Source of the DNA: Xanthobacteraceae bacterium
GTDB taxonomy: Bacteria; Pseudomonadota; Alphaproteobacteria; Rhizobiales; Xanthobacteraceae
Length of the DNA stretch: 10,982 nt
Direction: 5' to 3'
Assembly: GCA_030040825.1 (NCBI GenBank)
Contig: JASHSY010000400.1
Location: forward strand, 1-10,982
Shown piece after piece: positions 7,010 to 10,982 of this stretch (positions are counted from its first letter, which is position 1; every line of letters starts with the position of its first letter). The translations under genes and the position numbers were made by a program. The notes below the pieces were generated by a model that worked only from the letters and a program-made list of their open reading frames with translations, made no database searches and was not told the DNA's origin.

Positions 7010-7071
7010 GACAAGCGACAATCAATTCGTCTGCTGCTGGGCGGCAGGCGAATGGCGAATCCAACATGCCG

Positions 7072-7090
7072 GTTGCCAAATAGCGGCAAC
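7072..7090 (-). terminator. Hairpin downstream of the SBP-like gene
   Basis: GTTGCC and GGCAAC make a perfect 6-bp stem around a 7-nt loop, 25 nt after the stop codon of the SBP-like gene. No U-tract follows on the minus strand. It could stabilise the 3' end or be a weak or Rho-assisted termination site. Confidence 0.25.
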
Positions 7091-7115
7091 GCCGTGTCGG
7101 CGATGCGGTTTTCGC

Positions 7116-7994
7116 CTACTCGACAGCTTCGGCGAAGATCGCGGTTTCGTATATCCCGCTACCCATTTCACTGCGCGGAAAGATGCCGTGCTTTTCGATC
7201 CAGTCGAAGGATTCCTCGAATGTCTCCTTCGAATAGGGCTCGAACACCAGCCGCTCCCCCGGACCCCAGCGCCGCGTATCCATCTGGTCGTGGAAGCGAA
7301 CTGGAAACTCCTTTTTATAATAGTGCGTGTACAGCTCCGGCCTCAGGTCAATGTCACGCTGAGCCCGGCGCAGCGCCCGGAAGTATTTGCGAACATCGGC
7401 GGGATCTGGTGTGCCGGTGACCATCGACGCGATCATAAAGGTGGTGTCGATGATTTTGCGGAAGCCGAGCTGCTCGGCGAAATAATACGGCCCGGAAAAC
7501 AGCGAAGCTGCCGGCACTTTGCGGTCGACGAGGAGCTCCATGCGGGAAAACAGCATGCCGTCGTTGAACGACAGTTTGATCTGCTCAGGCTTGAGATATT
7601 GCTCAAGCCCCTGGATGGTCGCGTAATGGCTGCCGGATTGGTAGCCGACTGAGATCGGGACGTCGGCGAGATCGGCGGGAGTTTTTATTTTTGAATCCGC
7701 CGGCACGAACACGCCGCACGGCGACACTGAATAGCAATCGGCGTAAAGTTTGGCGTGACCGTTGGACGCCGCGACATTCACCGTCCAGTGGCAGGCACCG
7801 CTAACGTTGCAGGTGCGCCCAGCTTCGATGGTCTGATAGGCGCCGACCTTGCTGCCGAGATGGTGGCCGCTGCCTTTGCTCGAATCCATCGCTTCGCGAA
7901 ACTCGTAGTCAAGGCCCTCGGCGGTGAAGTAGCCCTTCTCCTCGGCGACCCATTCCTGCAGCCGGAAATGCGGCGCGACCACGAATTTCGACAT
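7116..7994 (-). CDS. NMT1/SBP-like protein without signal peptide
   Basis: The 292-aa product resembles the periplasmic binding fold of the NMT1/THI5-like and ABC-type nitrate/sulfonate/taurine binding proteins. The opening FRLQEWVAEEKGYFTAEGLDYEF (10-32) is the usual 'enzyme-like start, then GxFxxEGLdxe' signature. KTPADLADVPISVGYQSGSHYATIQGLEQYL (104-134) matches the ligand-cleft 'dLkGkkigv' region. KIIDTTFMIASMVTG and the helix-rich C-terminus (RKYFRALRRAQRDID) also fit. The N-terminus MSKFVVAPHF has no signal peptide or lipobox, and no permease or ATPase gene is in view. The protein may therefore be cytoplasmic: a ligand-binding sensor or an enzyme rather than a transporter component. The start is well supported by AGGAGG 5 nt upstream. 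It diverges from a LysR gene with 121 bp between them. The ligand is unknown. Confidence 0.75.
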   Translation of the reverse strand: MSKFVVAPHFRLQEWVAEEKGYFTAEGLDYEFREAMDSSKGSGHHLGSKVGAYQTIEAGRTCNVSGACHWTVNVAASNGHAKLYADCYSVSPCGVFVPADSKIKTPADLADVPISVGYQSGSHYATIQGLEQYLKPEQIKLSFNDGMLFSRMELLVDRKVPAASLFSGPYYFAEQLGFRKIIDTTFMIASMVTGTPDPADVRKYFRALRRAQRDIDLRPELYTHYYKKEFPVRFHDQMDTRRWGPGERLVFEPYSKETFEESFDWIEKHGIFPRSEMGSGIYETAIFAEAVE

Positions 7995-8005
7995 GGGGCC
8001 CTCCT
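7995..8005 (-). promoter_or_regulatory. Strong ribosome-binding site for the SBP-like gene
   Basis: AGGAGG (8005-8000), a perfect anti-Shine-Dalgarno match, sits 5 nt before the ATG at 7994. It fixes that start codon and rules out a longer N-terminus with a signal peptide translated from this site. Confidence 0.8.
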
Positions 8006-8057
8006 CGGATTTGCCGTCACTGTTGTCCGTACGCTTACCCTAGCGGAAAGCGAAGAT

Positions 8058-8086
8058 TTGATAATCGGGCTCGCTTGGGATAGATT
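8058..8086 (+). promoter_or_regulatory. Probable sigma-70 promoter of the lysR gene
   Basis: TTGATA (8058-8063) and TAGATT (8081-8086) are 17 bp apart, matching 5 of 6 and 4 of 6 consensus bases. The predicted transcription start is about 20-25 nt before the lysR ATG. The inverted repeat at 8060-8089 lies over both elements, the geometry expected for autorepression. On the other strand TTGTCA (8105-8100) and TATCCC (8082-8077), also 17 bp apart, could form an overlapping weaker promoter for the SBP-like gene. Confidence 0.45.
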
Positions 8087-8089
8087 ATC
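8060..8089. promoter_or_regulatory. Inverted repeat, candidate LysR operator
   Basis: GATAATC (8060-8066) and GATTATC (8083-8089) are exact inverted copies separated by 16 bp. Within the right half GGATA-N3-TATCC (8078-8090) forms a second, smaller dyad. LysR-type regulators usually bind dyads in the divergent spacer between their own gene and the target, as here. Confidence 0.45.
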
Positions 8090-8115
8090 CACATTCAGTT
8101 GACAATCCGCCCGTT

Positions 8116-9021
8116 ATGGACCGCTTTGAAAATGCAAGGGTATTTGCCGCCGTCGTGGAGGCCGGGGGATTCACAAGAGCGGCCGAACGGCTGGGCCTGT
8201 CACGCGCCGCGACCAGCAAGCATGTGCAGCAGCTCGAGCAACGGCTTGGCGCTCGCCTTCTTCATCGCACCACCCGGCGCGTCGCCGTCACCAATGCCGG
8301 GCGCACATTCTACGAGCAATGCCGGCGTATCCTCGGCGATCTTGAGGAAGCCGAGCGCGCGGCGGGCGAGTTGCACAACGAGCCGCGCGGCGAGCTGCGG
8401 GTCATCGCGCCGACCAATTTCGGGCTAGCGGAGATCGGCACGGCAATTACCGAGCTGATCAGGAAATATCCCCGGCTCCGCATCAACCTGACCTTAAACG
8501 ACCGTCTTACTGACCCGATCGAAGGCGGCTATGACATAGCCATCAGCGTCGACATGCCACGCGGTTCGCTGGCGAGTCTGGTCGCGCGCAAGCTCAACAG
8601 CTCGCGGCGGATTCTGTGCGCCGCGCCGGACTATCTGGCGAGGCGTGGCGAGCCGCGGACGCCGGAGGATCTGACCCAGCACGATTGCCTCAGCTATAGC
8701 TACGTTGCCCGTCCAGACGAGTGGCATCTTGCCGGCCCCGACGGCGAACGCATAGTGAAAGTGAGCGGCCCGCTGGTCACTAGTCACCGCCACGTCATGC
8801 GCGTGGCCGCGGAGCGCGGCCTCGGTATCGCCTACGGTCCGGTCGATTTCTTCCGCGAAGACATCGGTGCCGGCCGGCTGCGGCCAGTGCTGCCCCGCTA
8901 CCGGCTTCCAGAGGCGACGATCTATGCCGTCTATCCGGCGAGCCGCCAGCTTTCCGCCAAGGTGAAAGTGTTCAACGACTTCATGGCGCGCTACTTCGCT
9001 GCGAGCACGATCTTTCGCTGA
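8116..9021 (+). CDS. LysR-family transcriptional regulator
   Basis: The 301-aa protein is of standard LysR length. Residues 1-60 form the winged helix-turn-helix: MDRFENARVFAAVVEAGGF, then TRAAERLGLSRAATSKHVQQLEQRLGARLLHRTTRRVAVTNAG, matching the family closely. A linker helix (about 62-88) leads to the two-lobed effector-binding domain (about 90-295), with GELRVIAPTNFG, the YDIAISVD strand, ARKLNSSRRILCAAPDYLARRGEP and the GLGIAYGPVDFF segment. The overall pattern is that of the CrgA/AaeR/DmlR-like subgroup. The ligand is unknown. It is divergent from the SBP-like gene and probably controls it and itself through the 8060-8089 repeat (inference). Its stop is 3 bp from the stop of the convergent VOC-peroxiredoxin gene. 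Confidence 0.93.
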   Translation: MDRFENARVFAAVVEAGGFTRAAERLGLSRAATSKHVQQLEQRLGARLLHRTTRRVAVTNAGRTFYEQCRRILGDLEEAERAAGELHNEPRGELRVIAPTNFGLAEIGTAITELIRKYPRLRINLTLNDRLTDPIEGGYDIAISVDMPRGSLASLVARKLNSSRRILCAAPDYLARRGEPRTPEDLTQHDCLSYSYVARPDEWHLAGPDGERIVKVSGPLVTSHRHVMRVAAERGLGIAYGPVDFFREDIGAGRLRPVLPRYRLPEATIYAVYPASRQLSAKVKVFNDFMARYFAASTIFR

Positions 9022-9024
9022 CGA

Positions 9025-10062
9025 TTAGCGCTGGCTGCGCAGCCAGGCAATAACTTCAGCGGCGCTCTGGTCGGGCGGAAAAACTGGATAGAAGACCTTG
9101 GTAATGACGCCGTCGTCGATGACCAGCGCCATACGCTTGAGCAGGGTCATGCCGGCGATCACGAATGTCGGCAGCTTCAGCGCATGGGTAAATTTCAATT
9201 CGGCGTCGGAAAGAATGGGAAACGGCAGATGCAGCCGCTCGGCGGCCTCTCGCTGATAGTCGGTGTCCTGCGTCGAAAGTCCGAAAACCTGCCCGACGCC
9301 AAACTCCTTTAGCTCGGCGAAATGATCGCGGAAGCTGCACGACTGCGGTGTACAGCCGCGCGCGCCCGGAATGTCGTCCCAGCCGGGCGGTAGATCCACA
9401 CCGGGCACCCCGGTGCGCGGATAAATGTAAAGCACGGTACGGCCACCGATCACCGATAGATTGAACGCGCCGTGCCGCGTGGCCGGCAATGCAAGATCCG
9501 GCAATTTCATGCCGGTCAGATGCCGCGCTGCGCCGTCGTCCGGCGGCGCCGGGATGTTCGACGGAAGATGAGTCGGATCGTGTTTGCCGGGTGCTTCTCT
9601 CGCCTGGGCCATCGGTTTCCCTCCGCGTTTCAGTGGCGCGTGATCTTGTCTGAAAACCGGCGACCGCTTTTCGGGATCATGCGCATACGACATAAATTCC
9701 ATCAGCGAGCCATCGGGATCGCGGAAGTAGACGCTGGTGCCCTGCCCCTTGGCGCCGAAGCGCTGCAGCGGACCCCGCTCGACGGCAATGCCGCAGCGCT
9801 CAAGGTGCTTTATCGCATCTGCGATCGGGCCGCGCCATTCGAAACAAAGATCGCTGTTGCCAGGTGCGACCGGGAGCCGCGCCACCTCTGCTGGTTTGAC
9901 ACCCGGACCATGGACGTTGAGCTGCCGGTCGCCGAACCGATAAGCATAGCCGGCAGGCCGGGAGATCAGTTCGGCGCCCAGTACCTTGGTGTAAAAGGCA
10001 TTCGATCGCTCCCAGTCACTCACGTGGATGACGCAGTGGTCGAATCGTGCAGGGACGGACAT
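9025..10062 (-). CDS. Fused VOC (glyoxalase-fold) and peroxiredoxin protein
   Basis: A single 345-aa frame holds two domains. Residues 5-127 are a vicinal oxygen chelate/glyoxalase-fold domain: FDHCVIHVSDWERSNAFYTKVLGAEL at the start, FRDPDGSLMEFMSY at the end; H9 and E122 sit where VOC metal ligands usually lie. Residues 128-150 look like a linker. Residues 165-345 are a thiol peroxidase of the AhpC/TSA-redoxin type, with YPRTGVPG, then PGARGCTPQSCSFRDH holding C237 and C242. By analogy with BCP/PrxQ these would be peroxidatic and resolving cysteines five residues apart. KRMALVIDDGVITKVFYPVFPPDQSA closes the fold. Such peroxiredoxins usually stand alone. Inside the frame, M151 (ATG at 9612) is preceded by GGAGGG, so the peroxiredoxin may also be made separately. 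A role in detoxifying peroxides and reactive carbonyls is inferred. The start at 10062 has only a weak GGGA upstream. Confidence 0.88.
   Translation of the reverse strand: MSVPARFDHCVIHVSDWERSNAFYTKVLGAELISRPAGYAYRFGDRQLNVHGPGVKPAEVARLPVAPGNSDLCFEWRGPIADAIKHLERCGIAVERGPLQRFGAKGQGTSVYFRDPDGSLMEFMSYAHDPEKRSPVFRQDHAPLKRGGKPMAQAREAPGKHDPTHLPSNIPAPPDDGAARHLTGMKLPDLALPATRHGAFNLSVIGGRTVLYIYPRTGVPGVDLPPGWDDIPGARGCTPQSCSFRDHFAELKEFGVGQVFGLSTQDTDYQREAAERLHLPFPILSDAELKFTHALKLPTFVIAGMTLLKRMALVIDDGVITKVFYPVFPPDQSAAEVIAWLRSQR
9031..9046. terminator. Perfect 16-bp palindrome at the lysR/VOC-Prx convergent junction
   Basis: CTGGCTGCGCAGCCAG is an exact palindrome 10 bp past the lysR stop and inside the last codons of the convergent gene. 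As RNA it would fold into a strong hairpin on either strand. No T-tract follows it, so it is at best a bidirectional hairpin assisting termination between converging transcripts. Confidence 0.35.
9610..9624 (-). promoter_or_regulatory. Internal ribosome-binding site and ATG before the peroxiredoxin half
   Basis: Inside the VOC-Prx frame, GGAGGG (9624-9619) lies 6 nt before an in-frame ATG (9612-9610). Translation from here would give a 195-aa peroxiredoxin starting MAQAREAPGKHDP, close to the N-terminus and length expected of stand-alone relatives. Sequence and spacing are seen directly; use of this start is inferred. Confidence 0.55.
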
Positions 10063-10097
10063 GACAATCCCGATCTACTTCAGATCCTTTGAATCGG

Positions 10098-10119
10098 TGA
10101 GGAACTGTGCACTTCCTCA
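10098..10119. repeat. 7-bp perfect inverted repeat upstream of the VOC-Prx gene
   Basis: TGAGGAA and TTCCTCA pair exactly around an 8-nt loop that itself contains the palindrome GTGCAC. It lies 36 bp upstream of the VOC-Prx start and 66 bp after the TPR gene stop. No T-run follows, so an operator or an mRNA hairpin is as likely as a terminator. Confidence 0.45.
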
Positions 10120-10184
10120 ACCACCGCCGCGAAACATCCTAAGTCCGCCGCCGGATAGATTTGCAAGCCGGGCGTATGGCTCAG

Positions 10185-10982
10185 TCAGCCGGCGGCGTGT
10201 CCCATTGGACCCCGCGGCAAGCCGGCGCCGACCAGGACCTCGATCAGCGCCCGCTTGATCGCGGGATCACGATAGAATTCGTGATTTTCCACATAATCCG
10301 TCGTCAACTCGGGAGCGCTCGCCACCGCCTCGGCGACGGCTCGGCGTGCATGATCGACTTCGCCAAGCGCCGCGTGAGCGGCTGCGCAGTAAAGCCGCGA
10401 GCGACGAGTCTGAAAGGTCAATCGCAGCGACGCTTCGATCGCTTCACGAAACCGGCCGAGATGATAGAGCACGGCCACGCGTTCTTCGATGCACCAGACG
10501 TGCAGAAACGGGTCCAGCCCCGCGGCCTCGTCAAGCAGCGCCAGCGCGCGCTCGGGTTCTCCTGAGAAGTTGAAGAAGGCCGCCGAACGACCTTTGATGT
10601 AGGCGTCCGAAGGACTGAGAGCCATCGCCTTCTCGTGGTATTCGCGCGAGGCGTCAAAGGCGCCGCGATGCATCAAGATCGAGCCCATGATGCGGTTGGC
10701 TTCCGAATCGTTGGGATCGAGCTCAAGCGCCCGTTGGATGCGCTGCTCGCCGTCGGCGGCATCGAAATCCGGCAGGCCGGAGCGGGCACAGACCCACATG
10801 GCGCGCGGGCGGGCGAAGTTCGCATCGGCCTCGATGGCGCGTTCGAACCAGCGTGTCGCTTGGCGCAGGTTCTCGTCGACGACTCCGCCGAGGCGATGGT
10901 ATTCGAGCCCGCGCAGGTGAAGCTCATACGCGGTCATCGACTCGGGCTTGAGCCGGTGCGCTGCCGCAATGTCGCTTTCCTC
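10185..10982 (-). CDS. TPR-repeat C-terminal part of a probable adenylate cyclase or TolB-like regulator (partial)
   Basis: The frame stays open to the right edge, so the N-terminus is missing; 265 residues are visible, and the ATG at 10937 is internal. The sequence entering the window, KPESMTAYELHLRGLEYHRL, is the linker typical between a class III adenylate cyclase or winged-helix/TolB-like module and its TPR tail. Several helical TPR-like repeats follow: ENLRQATRWFERAIEADANFARP, GEQRIQRALELDPNDSEANRIMGSILM, ASREYHEKAMALSPSDAYIKGR, PERALALLDEAAGLDPFLHVW, GRFREAIEASLRL and a last DHARRAVAEAVASAPELT. The end carries no signal or membrane segment. TPRs mediate protein contacts; whether the missing part is a cyclase domain cannot be seen here. 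No intergenic promoter for the next gene is evident within this frame. Confidence 0.8.
   Translation of the reverse strand, partial: EESDIAAAHRLKPESMTAYELHLRGLEYHRLGGVVDENLRQATRWFERAIEADANFARPRAMWVCARSGLPDFDAADGEQRIQRALELDPNDSEANRIMGSILMHRGAFDASREYHEKAMALSPSDAYIKGRSAAFFNFSGEPERALALLDEAAGLDPFLHVWCIEERVAVLYHLGRFREAIEASLRLTFQTRRSRLYCAAAHAALGEVDHARRAVAEAVASAPELTTDYVENHEFYRDPAIKRALIEVLVGAGLPRGPMGHAAG

Larger units (their letters stand above)
6771..7115. other. 345-bp intergenic region between two minus-strand genes
   Basis: It separates the SBP-like gene (stop at 7116) from the exported-protein gene (start at 6770), so it should hold the latter's promoter and possibly a terminator of the former. 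No convincing minus-strand -35/-10 pair was found. Contents noted separately: a plus-strand terminator-like hairpin (6900-6927), a 12-bp tandem duplication (6986-7009) and a hairpin near the upstream stop (7072-7090). A plus-strand reading frame crosses the region but runs on antisense through the SBP-like gene and looks like a shadow. Confidence 0.6.

Noticed and set aside
6849..7652. 267-codon plus-strand frame
   Set aside because: Most of it is antisense to the SBP-like gene, whose start has a strong Shine-Dalgarno; no domain is visible. The short non-overlapping part (6849-7115) could not be supported as a gene.
1..10982. CRISPR array, insertion sequence, prophage or toxin-antitoxin module
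   Set aside because: No regularly spaced direct repeats, transposase or integrase motifs, terminal inverted repeats, or small paired toxin-antitoxin frames were seen.

Overview
The window is GC-rich chromosomal DNA from an alphaproteobacterium. It most resembles Hyphomicrobiales (the Bradyrhizobiaceae/Xanthobacteraceae side). The evidence is the minus-strand order rpoZ, rsh, pdxJ, acpS, (lepB), the omega subunit with a long acidic tail, and the family-5 type uracil-DNA glycosylase. The assignment rests on remembered gene order and motifs, not on a database search.

Left part (1-4318, minus strand): a core block read right to left. It holds rpoZ (RNA polymerase omega), rsh (bifunctional (p)ppGpp synthetase/hydrolase), pdxJ (pyridoxine 5'-phosphate synthase) and acpS (holo-ACP synthase). 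pdxJ and acpS overlap in ATGA. At the extreme left edge a further minus-strand gene appears to begin, probably lepB by synteny. The block joins the maker of (p)ppGpp, an RNA polymerase subunit that carries part of a ppGpp site in E. coli, vitamin B6 synthesis and ACP activation.

Middle (4319-6770): a 388-bp divergent spacer with no recognisable gene is followed on the plus strand by a NYN/LabA-type putative nuclease and, 18 bp later, a family-5 uracil-DNA glycosylase. A convergent minus-strand gene for an exported, membrane-anchored protein of unknown function overlaps the glycosylase 3' end. A 345-bp gap (6771-7115) follows; it holds a plus-strand terminator-like hairpin with no obvious gene feeding it, and a short tandem repeat.

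Right part (7116-10982, accessory in character): a cytoplasmic-looking NMT1/SBP-like protein diverges from a LysR regulator. A perfect 7-bp inverted repeat lies across the predicted lysR promoter. LysR converges, 3 bp apart, on an in-frame glyoxalase-fold (VOC) plus peroxiredoxin fusion. That fusion still carries a strong internal Shine-Dalgarno and ATG before the peroxiredoxin half. The right edge holds the C-terminal part of a TPR protein of the kind attached to class III adenylate cyclases or TolB-like regulators.

No rRNA, tRNA, CRISPR array, insertion sequence or prophage gene was seen. Most of the window is ordinary housekeeping DNA. The points most worth a second look are the VOC-peroxiredoxin fusion with its internal start and the LysR/SBP-like pair with its operator-like repeat.
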